64,000 nucleotides of DNA from Alkaliphilus peptidifermentans DSM 18978. Its GTDB lineage: Bacteria > Bacillota > Clostridia > Peptostreptococcales > Natronincolaceae. A program made the position numbers and the translations under genes. Below are positions 8,658 to 16,690 of this stretch, piece after piece (position 1 is the stretch's first letter; each line of letters opens with the position of its first letter). The notes beneath the pieces are model-generated. The model was not told the origin of the DNA and ran no database searches. It saw nothing but the letters and a program-made list of their open reading frames with translations. Location: NCBI RefSeq assembly GCF_900101495.1, contig NZ_FMUS01000013.1:48932-112931 (forward strand), read 5' to 3'.

Positions 8658-10814
8658 ATGGACAAGCAGAAAATATATTCACTATTAAAACAATACTATG
8701 GTTATGAGAGCTTTAAAAAGGGCCAGGAAGCCATTATAGAACATATTATTAAGGGAAGGGATGTACTTGGTATTATGCCAACAGGTGCAGGTAAATCCAT
8801 TTGCTATCAGCTTCCAGCACTAATATATGATGGTGTGGCAATTGTTATTTCTCCCTTAATTTCATTGATGAAGGATCAAGTGGATACCCTTCGTGAGATG
8901 GGAATAAAGGCAGCCTTTATTAATAGCTCTCTTAGTATTACCCAGATAAGGAAGGCTATATACAATGCTAAATCAGGTGCGTATAAGCTAATATATGTGG
9001 CTCCAGAAAGACTGGAAACAGAAGAGTTTATAGAGCTTTTACAATCTCTTGATATATCACTAATTGCAGTTGATGAAGCCCATTGCGTGTCACAATGGGG
9101 ACATGATTTTAGACCAAGCTATACAAGAATTGCTGATATGATAAGTACTCTAACCAAAAGGCCAGTATTAGCTGCATTTACAGCAACAGCAACAACAAGG
9201 GTTAGTGAGGATATAGTTAACCTATTGAAGCTAAAAGATCCCTTTTTGCTAACAACTGGCTTTAATAGAGAAAATCTATACTTTGAGGTTAATAAGCCAG
9301 ATAAAAAACTGGACTTTTTATTAGATTACCTTCAAAAGAATAAGGAAAAATCCGGGATCGTCTATTGTTTAACTCGTAAAACTGTTGATGCTGTCAGCGA
9401 TAAGCTTACTAAAAAAGGGTTTAGTGTGACAAAATATCATGCAGGGCTATTAGAAAAAGATAGAAGAGAAAACCAAGAGGATTTTATATATGAAGGAAAG
9501 CAAATAATGGTGGCAACAAATGCTTTTGGTATGGGTATAGATAAATCCAATATTCGATTTGTGATACACTATAATATGCCTAAAAACATGGAGTCCTACT
9601 ATCAAGAAGCAGGCCGTGCCGGACGGGATGGTGAATATTCAGAGTGTATACTTCTCTATAGTGGCTCCGATACTGTAACGAATAAATTTTTAATTGAACA
9701 AAATAGTGACAACATAGATAAAACTGAGGATTACAGAAAGCTGCAGGAAATGATTGATTATTGTAACACTGATAATTGTCTAAGAAATTATATCTTAAAT
9801 TACTTTAGTGAAACAGACCTAAAGGAAACCTGTGATAATTGCAGTAGCTGTAATAATGATATTGAACATACAGATATAACTATAGAGGCACAAAAGATTA
9901 TGTCATGTATTAAGAGAATGGATGAGGGATTTGGCCTAAGCTTAGTTGCGGATGTATTAAGCGGAGCAAATACTAAGAGAATAAGGGACTTGAGCTTTGA
10001 TAAATTATCAACCTATAATATTATGAGGGAATACCCAAAGGATACTATTAAAGAATTGATTTCTTATTTAGTTGCTGAAAACTATGTAACATCAACAGGT
10101 GACAAATACCCAGTTTTAGTATTAAATCCACGAAGCTATAGTGTTTTAAGAGGTAAAGAGTCGGTCTTCATAAAAAGAGTAATTCAGAAGAAGCAACAAA
10201 GAGAAAAAGCTCAATTAACCCAAAGTGATTCACAATTGTTTGATATATTAAGAGGCCTAAGACGGAGGATAGCACAAGACCAAAAGGTTCCTCCCTTCGT
10301 GGTTTTTACAGATGCAACACTTAATGATATGTGTAGAAAGTATCCACAAACCAGAACTGAGTTTTTAAATGTAGCAGGGGTTGGAGAAAACAAACTTGAA
10401 AAATATGGAGATGATTTCCTAACAGCTATTATAGCCTATGTCGATGAAAATAAAATTGAAGTTAACATTGAACCAGAGCCAATTAGAAAACAACATGTAA
10501 AAACTAAAGAGGAAAAGCAAGATACAAGATTAGTTACATATGAGCTATATAAAAATGGCAGTTCAATTGATGAAATAAGAGATAAAAGAGTGCTGACACT
10601 TGAAACTATTGAAGGACATCTGCTGGAGTGCAAGAAGAGAGGATTATCAGTTAACTACTTTGAGGGGGTTGTGACTGAAGAGTTGGAGTACCAAATAATC
10701 AATAATATAAAAGAGTATGGTGTCGGTAGGTTAAAGTCAATAAAAGAAGCATTACCAAAAGAAGTAACCTATGGGATGATTAAATATGTAATTTATAAAA
10801 TGAATTATATATAG
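8658..10814 (+). CDS. recQ: ATP-dependent DNA helicase RecQ
   Basis: A full RecQ of about 718 residues. Walker A is 'GIMPTGAGKSICYQLPAL', the DEAH box 'VDEAHCVSQWGHDF', motif VI 'YYQEAGRAGRDG'. The RQC zinc-binding segment 'CDNCSSC' with upstream cysteines lies near residue 400, an HRDC domain near residues 510-590, and a C-terminal winged-helix-like extension follows. It unwinds forked and recombination DNA. I place the start at the ATG at 8658, where family similarity begins, rather than at upstream alternative starts. The 3' end runs into an inverted repeat with a T tract. Confidence 0.93.
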   Translation: MDKQKIYSLLKQYYGYESFKKGQEAIIEHIIKGRDVLGIMPTGAGKSICYQLPALIYDGVAIVISPLISLMKDQVDTLREMGIKAAFINSSLSITQIRKAIYNAKSGAYKLIYVAPERLETEEFIELLQSLDISLIAVDEAHCVSQWGHDFRPSYTRIADMISTLTKRPVLAAFTATATTRVSEDIVNLLKLKDPFLLTTGFNRENLYFEVNKPDKKLDFLLDYLQKNKEKSGIVYCLTRKTVDAVSDKLTKKGFSVTKYHAGLLEKDRRENQEDFIYEGKQIMVATNAFGMGIDKSNIRFVIHYNMPKNMESYYQEAGRAGRDGEYSECILLYSGSDTVTNKFLIEQNSDNIDKTEDYRKLQEMIDYCNTDNCLRNYILNYFSETDLKETCDNCSSCNNDIEHTDITIEAQKIMSCIKRMDEGFGLSLVADVLSGANTKRIRDLSFDKLSTYNIMREYPKDTIKELISYLVAENYVTSTGDKYPVLVLNPRSYSVLRGKESVFIKRVIQKKQQREKAQLTQSDSQLFDILRGLRRRIAQDQKVPPFVVFTDATLNDMCRKYPQTRTEFLNVAGVGENKLEKYGDDFLTAIIAYVDENKIEVNIEPEPIRKQHVKTKEEKQDTRLVTYELYKNGSSIDEIRDKRVLTLETIEGHLLECKKRGLSVNYFEGVVTEELEYQIINNIKEYGVGRLKSIKEALPKEVTYGMIKYVIYKMNYI

Positions 10815-10824
10815 CATTTAATTT

Positions 10825-10859
10825 TTAGCACTTTCGCTTGGAGAGTGCTAATTTTTTTA
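10825..10859 (+). promoter_or_regulatory. CIRCE-like element that also looks like the recQ terminator
   Basis: TTAGCACTT, nine bases, then GAGTGCTAA matches the CIRCE operator of HrcA (TTAGCACTC-N9-GAGTGCTAA) with one mismatch. The same inverted repeat is followed by seven T residues, so its RNA would also make a terminator for recQ. It lies 8 bases before the htpG -35 box. Confidence 0.75.
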
Positions 10860-10888
10860 TTGACAGTAAATGCGTAAAATTGTATCAT
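10860..10888 (+). promoter_or_regulatory. htpG promoter
   Basis: TTGACA (10860-10865), an exact 17-base spacer, and TATCAT (10883-10888). A strong sigma-A promoter adjoining the CIRCE-like repeat, consistent with heat-shock control. Confidence 0.75.
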
Positions 10889-10941
10889 AATCTGTAAAAG
10901 GGATTTTAATACATAACATTCAAAGAGAAGGAGTCGGTTTT

Positions 10942-12825
10942 ATGAGTAAAGAAAAAGGTAGCTTATCTATTCATAGTGAAAACATATTTCCAATTATTAA
11001 GAAGTGGCTTTATTCAGATCACGACATCTTTATTAGAGAGCTTATATCCAACAGCTGTGATGCTATTACAAAAGTAAAAAGATTGGAGAGCTTTGGCGAA
11101 GCGGACCTACATGGTGAAACTGATTTTTTCGTTAAGCTTATTTTAGATAGCACAGCCAGAACATTAAAATTCAAAGATAATGGAATTGGTATGACTGATG
11201 ATGAAGTAAGGAAATACATTAATCAAATTGCTTTTTCAGGGGCAGAGGATTTCTTTAACACCTATAAGGATAAAGGAGATAAAGATCAAATTATTGGACA
11301 CTTTGGTTTGGGCTTTTACTCAGCCTTTATGGTGGCTGATAGGGTTGAAATAGATACACGGTCCTACAGAGATGAATCAGAGCCAGTAAAATGGAGCTGT
11401 GACGGTGGTACTGAATTTGAAATGGAAAAGGGTGAGAAATTAAATAGAGGAACAGAGATAACTCTTCACTTGGGGGAGGAAGGAGAATCTTTTCTTAATG
11501 AGTACACTGTTAGATCCACAATCGAAAAATATTGCTCCTTTATGCCTTATCCAATATATCTTGAAGTAGCAGATAAAGAGCCCCAAAAAGATGAAGAAGG
11601 CAATATAATAGTTGAAGAGCCAAAAGCCCTAAATGACGTAGATCCACTATATTTAAAACAACCGAATACTTGTAGTGACGAGGATTATAAAAAATTCTAT
11701 AATAGTACCTTTAAGGATTTTAAAGAGCCACTTTTTTGGATACATCTCAATATGGATTATCCATTCAATTTAAAAGGAATTTTATACTTCCCTAAGCTAA
11801 GTACAGAGTTTGATACCCTGGAAGGGCAAATTAAGCTCTATAATAATCAGGTTTTTATAGCTAATAACATTAAGGAAGTGATTCCAGAGTTTTTATTGCT
11901 TTTAAAGGGAGTTATAGACTGTCCTGATTTACCACTTAATGTTTCAAGAAGCTTTCTACAAAATGATGGATCTGTAAAGAAGATTTCTGAATACATAACA
12001 AAGAAGGTAGCTGATAAACTTAATCAACTATTTAAATCTGATCGTCAGTCCTATGAAAAATTTTGGGGTGACATTAGTCCCTTTGTTAAGTTTGGATCAT
12101 TAAAGGATGAGAAGTTCTATAAAAAAGTAGAAACAATAATACTATATAAAACTATTAGTGATAAATATGTTACAGTAGAAGAATATCTTACAAACCTTGA
12201 AGGCAAGCTAGAAAACCAGGTTTATTATGTAACAGATAAGGTACAACAATCACAATATATTAAGCTGCTGCAAGAACACGACATCGACGCAGTTATATTA
12301 GATCATAACATTGACTCCCCTTTTATTTCCCTTGTTGAGTCTAAAAAAGACAATATTAGCTTTAAAAGGGTAGATTCAGATATAGCAGACCTTCTAAAGG
12401 ATAAAGATGCAGAAACAGATGATGAAACTAATAAAAAAGAAGATGAAAATGTTTTGTCTGTCTTTAAAAAAGCTATAAATAAAGAGGAAATAAAAATTCA
12501 AATTGAAAGCTTAAAATCAGACGATGTTGCCGGTATGATTATTCTTTCTGAAAATACCAGAAGAATGCAGGATATGATGAAAATGTATGGAATGAGTGGT
12601 TTGAATATGGGAGCAATCCCCAGTGAAGAAACGCTGGTGTTAAATAAAAAGCATCCACTAATTCAATATGTAATTGAAAAATCATTAGAGGACACAGAAA
12701 CCCTTAATTTAATTGCACAACAGGTATATGATTTAGCCATGATTAGTCATAGGGCACTATCACCTGAAGACATGAGCAATTTTATTAAGAGAAGTAATGA
12801 AATTATGAAACATATGATATCCTAA
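10942..12825 (+). CDS. htpG: Molecular chaperone HtpG (Hsp90)
   Basis: A 627-residue Hsp90 homologue, a cytosolic ATP-dependent chaperone. The GHKL ATP site is intact: 'RELISNSCDAITK', 'DNGIGMTDDEV' and 'IIGHFGLGFYSAF'. The middle-domain 'LPLNVSRSFLQND' motif with the catalytic arginine is present, and the C-terminal dimerisation domain follows an acidic, low-complexity linker near residue 495. AGAAGGAG precedes the ATG. The CIRCE-like element upstream suggests HrcA repression relieved by heat. Confidence 0.95.
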   Translation: MSKEKGSLSIHSENIFPIIKKWLYSDHDIFIRELISNSCDAITKVKRLESFGEADLHGETDFFVKLILDSTARTLKFKDNGIGMTDDEVRKYINQIAFSGAEDFFNTYKDKGDKDQIIGHFGLGFYSAFMVADRVEIDTRSYRDESEPVKWSCDGGTEFEMEKGEKLNRGTEITLHLGEEGESFLNEYTVRSTIEKYCSFMPYPIYLEVADKEPQKDEEGNIIVEEPKALNDVDPLYLKQPNTCSDEDYKKFYNSTFKDFKEPLFWIHLNMDYPFNLKGILYFPKLSTEFDTLEGQIKLYNNQVFIANNIKEVIPEFLLLLKGVIDCPDLPLNVSRSFLQNDGSVKKISEYITKKVADKLNQLFKSDRQSYEKFWGDISPFVKFGSLKDEKFYKKVETIILYKTISDKYVTVEEYLTNLEGKLENQVYYVTDKVQQSQYIKLLQEHDIDAVILDHNIDSPFISLVESKKDNISFKRVDSDIADLLKDKDAETDDETNKKEDENVLSVFKKAINKEEIKIQIESLKSDDVAGMIILSENTRRMQDMMKMYGMSGLNMGAIPSEETLVLNKKHPLIQYVIEKSLEDTETLNLIAQQVYDLAMISHRALSPEDMSNFIKRSNEIMKHMIS

Positions 12826-12869
12826 ATATCAAAAAGTTGTATATTATTTTAAAGCATTTGTGGTGAATA

Positions 12870-12943
12870 TGCACTTATCTCACTTCTTTTAGTTATGTTT
12901 GTCTTAAAAACTTACATTTGAAAGAGAAGTGAAGATAAGTGCA
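12870..12943. repeat. Long imperfect inverted repeat between htpG and loaP
   Basis: Arms of about 21 bp (12870-12890 and 12921-12943, starting TGCACTTATCT and ending AGATAAGTGCA) enclose a 30-base loop. It lies between two convergent genes and may act as a bidirectional terminator or be the remnant of a small mobile element. No T tract follows directly. Confidence 0.5.
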
Positions 12944-13027
12944 TTATTCTATTCAAGAAATAATGCAGAGACACATACACCCTGGCATTTATTAGGGACA
13001 ATAATATTTTGTAAACAATAGCATCTT

Positions 13028-13558
13028 TTATTTGTATTTGTTTTTTTCGTCAGCTAAGGTTATTAGCTCAATACCAAGTTCCACTAATTTTTCTGAACCC
13101 ATAAAATTTAATGCTATCTTTGCTCTGGATTTCCTTTTATCTATTTTTTTTATCAAGCCTTCAAATCCTTTCAAAGGGCCTGATTCGACATGAATTTTTG
13201 AATTTTCCATAAATACTTTAGAATAATCTATAATATTATTTTCTGGGATTAGTCTCAAAATAGGTTCAATTTCGGCATTATTTATCTTTGAATAGAATTC
13301 ACATGAATTATTTAATATTTTATATACTTTTGGTATCTGATTAATTATATAGTACATATTAACACTCATTTCAATGTTAATAAATACGTATCCAGGAAAA
13401 AGTGTTTTGACGACACTATAAAGCTTACCTTCTCTTCTTTCATTCATTTTCTTCTTTGGAATAATTAAATTATACTCAGATTGATGGAAATGATAATGGA
13501 TATATTGTCCTACAACATCTTCTTCTCCTGTTTTAACAAAGATAGCATACCAGCTCAT
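13028..13558 (-). CDS. loaP: LoaP-type specialised NusG paralogue (processive antiterminator)
   Basis: The 176-residue protein has an N-terminal NGN domain ('SWYAIFVKTGEEDVVGQYI', 'LFPGYVFINI') and a C-terminal KOW domain ('IHVESGPLKGFEGLIKKIDK'). Its 'WYAIFVKTGEE' start and its place beside a biosynthetic cluster match the LoaP family, which in Bacillus velezensis keeps RNA polymerase reading through terminators in long antibiotic operons. It faces away from the cluster, is not part of a secE-nusG-rplK operon, and has a GGGGGG ribosome site. Its likely targets are the two long operons starting near 16.3 and 44.1 kb. A housekeeping NusG is expected elsewhere. Confidence 0.85.
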   Translation of the reverse strand: MSWYAIFVKTGEEDVVGQYIHYHFHQSEYNLIIPKKKMNERREGKLYSVVKTLFPGYVFINIEMSVNMYYIINQIPKVYKILNNSCEFYSKINNAEIEPILRLIPENNIIDYSKVFMENSKIHVESGPLKGFEGLIKKIDKRKSRAKIALNFMGSEKLVELGIELITLADEKNKYK

Positions 13559-13652
13559 TCAATTCCCCCCATTCAAGTTAAAAATAGAATATCATATAAA
13601 AATAATTAGAAAAACTATACTTATGAGGAAAAATATTACAATAAAATAAACC

Positions 13653-13661
13653 TGGTATAAT
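13653..13661 (+). promoter_or_regulatory. Extended -10 promoter for the first GAF-LuxR regulator
   Basis: TGGTATAAT is a perfect extended -10; a weak -35 (TATTAC) lies 16 bases upstream. It would give a transcript starting near 13668 and reading into the regulator at 13821. Confidence 0.5.
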
Positions 13662-13820
13662 GACTGACAGGTAAAATTTGTAATATTGGCAATAAAATCA
13701 TTAATCAGAAAAATACATTCTTCGACAAAATACACTTTGGTTGCTATAAGACTAAAGAACAGTTCAAATTACATTAAATGGAATATATACTTAATCTATG
13801 CATTAGGAGGGAGAAATAAT

Positions 13821-14642
13821 ATGGTATATGAACAATATTTCTATGAGGCAATGTTTCAATCATGGGAAAAATGTATAAATATCGGAATATCTAAAGAAAT
13901 AGAAAAACCGTTAATAAAACTCACCAAGAATGATTTAGCAGTAAGACAAGAAAAAAATAACAATCTAATATTAAAGTTCAATGATTTCTTGGACAAGCAT
14001 ATTGATGCTATAAAGAATGTTAATAATGGTGGATATTATTTTATACTGTTTGATGAAGATGGATATATTTTAGACACAATAAAAAGCCAGGGGAAAGGCA
14101 AAAGAATGAGTAACAGCTTTATATCCCCAGGTATATCCTTTGACGAATCTAGTATAGGAACAAATGCCTTAGTTTTTGCAAAAAAATTTAAAAGTGCTAT
14201 ATGTATGCTGCCAAGTTTTCATTATTGCAACAAGCTAAAGGATTGGTATGAGTACTGTGTACCTATAAAAATAAATGAGCTGGAAAAAGGATACATCTCT
14301 GTGGTGAGTGAAAAATATCCTGTGACAAAAGCAGTAGTGGGATTTGTTGATTTGTTGCAAACAAATATGCTGGATGAATATTTTAATGTTAGTGACATTT
14401 CAATTGATGCGAAACAGAACAAACATTTGACTGAAAGACAATATGTAGTATTAAAACTAATAGCAGAAGGCCTGTCAGACGAAAGCATATCCCATGAGTT
14501 AAAAATATCCCTATCTACAGTTAAATATCATAACCAGAGTATTTTCAAACACTTAAATGCAACAAGCAGAGTAGAAGCTGTCATAAAGGCATTAATTCTT
14601 AAAGAGATAAGTATTGCTGATTTATATAATATAATTGCATAG
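13821..14642 (+). CDS. GAF-domain LuxR-type transcriptional regulator 1
   Basis: About 273 residues. The N-terminal two thirds resemble the GAF sensor of AcoR-type activators ('ILFDEDGYILDTI', 'ISPGISFDESSIGTNALVFA', 'YEYCVPIKI'). The C-terminus is a LuxR helix-turn-helix ('LTERQYVVLKLIAEGLSDES', 'LKISLSTVKYHNQSIFKHL'). The ATG at 13821 is chosen because AGGAGGGAG lies 6 bases upstream; a longer frame from 13686 has no such site. A paralogue lies at 15412, on the other side of the phosphopantetheinyl transferase. It probably senses a small ligand and activates the cluster promoters. Confidence 0.78.
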   Translation: MVYEQYFYEAMFQSWEKCINIGISKEIEKPLIKLTKNDLAVRQEKNNNLILKFNDFLDKHIDAIKNVNNGGYYFILFDEDGYILDTIKSQGKGKRMSNSFISPGISFDESSIGTNALVFAKKFKSAICMLPSFHYCNKLKDWYEYCVPIKINELEKGYISVVSEKYPVTKAVVGFVDLLQTNMLDEYFNVSDISIDAKQNKHLTERQYVVLKLIAEGLSDESISHELKISLSTVKYHNQSIFKHLNATSRVEAVIKALILKEISIADLYNIIA

Positions 14643-14687
14643 AGTTGTTTTGGGGGCAAGCTATCTTAAGCCTCGGAGGGGTGAAAA

Positions 14688-15385
14688 ATGCAGAATGAAG
14701 TGTATGTAATGAAGATTAATGAGGATTTTAAGAGAGAAAAGTTCGAAAGTCTTTTAAATTTTATTGATAAAAAAAAAAAAATAAGATACTTAAATTTAGG
14801 GTTTACGGCGATTCATTAAGATCACTATCAGCCAATATACTGCTTCGAAATATTATAATGAAAAAATTAAAGCTGAGAAATTCTGATATATATCTTGAAT
14901 CAAACAAGTATGGTAAACCCTATTTATTAAATAATGAAAACTTCCAGTTTAGTATTTCTCATTCAGGTATATGGGTAGCTTGTGCTATATCACCAAAAGC
15001 AATAGGTGTTGATGTTGAAGAAATAAAATCAATTGAGGATAATATAGCCAGACGTTTTTTTTCGCCACAGGAGGTAAAGGATATGTTTTCCTTCACAGGA
15101 AATGAGAGATTACTTTACTTTTATGATCTATGGACCTTGAAGGAAAGCTTTGTAAAGGCAGAGGGAGAGGGATTAGCAATTCCACTTAATTCTTTTACGG
15201 TTAGGAGGAACAATAAAGGAAATTTTTACCTAAATAAACAACATGCAAAATATTTTTTTCAGCAGCTGAAAATATCCAATAACTATAAACTATCTGTCTG
15301 CTGTACTAAAGGGACTCATTTTAGTGGTATAAAAATTTATAATATTGACCAATTGTATAAAGATTTTATGAATAAGGTTGATTAA
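14688..15385 (+). CDS. Sfp-type 4'-phosphopantetheinyl transferase, frame shifted within a 13-A run
   Basis: This family transfers phosphopantetheine from CoA to carrier-protein serines, activating the NRPS and ACPs. The ATG at 14688 has a strong GGAGGGGTG site but its frame stops near 14819. The second frame, uninterrupted to 15385, carries the catalytic motifs 'FSISHSGIWVACA', 'IGVDVEEI' and 'FYDLWTLKESFVKAEGEG'. A -1 shift (or one extra A) in the 13-A run at 14769-14781 joins them into one protein of about 232 residues, the normal Sfp length, and restores the family-like 'VYGDSLRSLSANILLRN'. The short frame alone (from 14858) has no ribosome site and lacks the N-terminal third. Either transcriptional slippage, a sequencing error, or recent inactivation. 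Confidence 0.8.
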
Positions 15386-15411
15386 ATTAAATAATTGAGG
15401 GGAGGTGGAGT

Positions 15412-16209
15412 ATGTCTATTGAGTTATATGATTTTAAAAAAGACAGACCAAATTATGAGAGGAGATATTCTATTCAGGACATAAAAAAAACTAGTAATTG
15501 CAATGGTAACGAAATAGAAGTTGAATCGCTTGGGGAACAAATAGAAAAGCATGAAAAATATATTGAAATTTTGAGAAGGTATGGCGAAATGATTTCAAAC
15601 GTAACAGAAGAAAAATTCACATTATTATTTTTGACAACCTGTGGTATAGTAATTAGCATTATAGATTTCAAAGAAACTAATAAAGAAGATATGAGAAGGT
15701 TTAAATTAGGAATGTCTTTTAAGGAAGAAGCTATAGGAAAAAATGCAGTTGTTATGGCTATGAATTTAAATACACCAATTAGGTTAGCCCCTGAAGAACA
15801 TAATAGCAGTACACTGAACAATGTGCATGAATATTGTGTACCACTTAATATTACTGGAAATAAAATAGGATATTTTAACTTTATTACAGATCAAAAAAGT
15901 AACATTGATAGAATTGTAGATATAGCCCATGTCATTAAATTTTATACATATTACACAATAATAAACAGTTTAAATATATATGATGCAAGCCAACAAGAAT
16001 CACCCATGTTTACCAGACGGCAACTTGAAGTACTTATAAAGATGGCAAAGGGAATGACTGAATATACTATATCGAAAGAGCTAGGGGTTAGTATAGATAC
16101 CATCAGATTTCATAAAAAGGTTATTTTTAAGAAGTTAGATGTTAACTGCACTGTTGAAGCCGTTATTAAAGGACTTAAAGGTAATTATATATCCTTAAAT
16201 GATACATAA
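15412..16209 (+). CDS. GAF-domain LuxR-type transcriptional regulator 2
   Basis: A 265-residue paralogue of the regulator at 13821 with the same layout. The GAF-like sensor contains 'LGMSFKEEAIGKNAVVMAMN' and 'HEYCVPLNI', and the C-terminal LuxR helix-turn-helix 'FTRRQLEVLIKMAKG...LGVSIDTIRFHKKVI'. A strong GAGGGGAGGTGG site precedes the ATG. It ends just before the operator-promoter of the main biosynthetic operon. With two such regulators, they may respond to different ligands or act together on the repeated inverted repeat at 16222 and 44013. Confidence 0.78.
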   Translation: MSIELYDFKKDRPNYERRYSIQDIKKTSNCNGNEIEVESLGEQIEKHEKYIEILRRYGEMISNVTEEKFTLLFLTTCGIVISIIDFKETNKEDMRRFKLGMSFKEEAIGKNAVVMAMNLNTPIRLAPEEHNSSTLNNVHEYCVPLNITGNKIGYFNFITDQKSNIDRIVDIAHVIKFYTYYTIINSLNIYDASQQESPMFTRRQLEVLIKMAKGMTEYTISKELGVSIDTIRFHKKVIFKKLDVNCTVEAVIKGLKGNYISLNDT

Positions 16210-16221
16210 TTATATACTCTG

Positions 16222-16267
16222 ACTACCATCTAATGTAGTTGTCAGTAAATATCAACTGGATTATCAT
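16222..16267 (+). promoter_or_regulatory. Main operon promoter with inverted-repeat operator abutting -35
   Basis: ACTAC-N8-GTAGT at 16222-16239 overlaps by one base the -35 TTGTCA (16239-16244). A 17-base spacer leads to the -10 TATCAT (16262-16267). The same arrangement, with 17-base spacing, occurs at 44013-44058. This geometry is typical of LuxR-type activators contacting RNA polymerase. A second -10-like TATAAT lies at 16283-16288. Confidence 0.65.
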
Positions 16268-16333
16268 AAAATTGTAACAGATTATAATGATAAATATAGT
16301 TGAACATATTATAAAAGCATTTCGAGGAAGCTA

Positions 16334-16470
16334 ATCGATGTGGAGGCACGTTAGCCTAATCGAGAGATTATAGAGTAGATGTAGATATAGTAGTGTATTA
16401 TTTGTTTCATACATGAATGGGCGAAGCTATGTTTTATTATATGTAATAATATATAGCTAGTTATTGTAAT
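16334..16470 (+). ncRNA. Conserved operon leader RNA, copy A
   Basis: Shares with 44094-44205 the blocks AATCGATGTGG-N2-GCACGTT, GAGATTATA, TAGTG, and a hairpin loop ATGAANGGGCGNAGC. The stem around that loop is CATA/TATG here and TAAGC/GCTTA in the other copy, i.e. it covaries. Here it is followed by an intrinsic terminator at 16494, so the layout is that of a riboswitch or an antiterminator target. I cannot name the class. Confidence 0.65.
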
Positions 16471-16493
16471 CAGTATAAGTATATATAAATAAC

Positions 16494-16517
16494 AAGACTT
16501 TTCTTGAGTCTTTTTTT
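16494..16517 (+). terminator. Leader terminator before the biosynthetic operon
   Basis: AAGACT pairs with AGTCTT and is followed by TTTTT. An alternative CAAG/CTTG pairing would disrupt it, which would allow attenuation. Transcription must pass it to reach the acyltransferase and NRPS genes. Confidence 0.55.
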
Positions 16518-16518
16518 A

Positions 16519-16618
16519 TTGTATAGGAAAGTTCGTTTATAAGTCCTATACAATAGGAGGTTGTTAAGAGGAGGATCCCCTTATAATTAATGAGGAGGAT
16601 ACAGCGAAGCGTCCTAAG
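16519..16618 (+). ncRNA. Three-hairpin RNA element, copy 2 (unidentified)
   Basis: Second copy of the element at 2086-2180. Hairpin 1 is TTGTATAGGA with TCCTATACAA. AGGTTGTTAAG (16558-16568) is identical in both copies, and hairpin 3 has the same AGCGAA loop between AGGATAC and GCGTCCT, then AAG. It too begins right after a terminator. It occupies the leader between that terminator and the acyltransferase gene; the last 70 bases before the gene hold only its ribosome site. Confidence 0.55.
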
Positions 16619-16690
16619 GACCTGAAATAAAACATTTGTAGATAGCAATAAAATTAAAAGAAATCACTTAATTAGTTGGAGGGAATCCAG

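Noticed and set aside
12870..12943. Insertion sequence
   Set aside because: No transposase frame and only about 74 bp; treated as an inverted repeat.
14858..15385. Short phosphopantetheinyl transferase as the complete gene
   Set aside because: It has no ribosome site and lacks the N-terminal third; the frame from 14688 with a -1 shift restores the family sequence.
16334..16470. Cobalamin riboswitch in the leader
   Set aside because: The B12-box pattern (GCCACTG) and surrounding core are absent despite many B12-type enzymes in the cluster.
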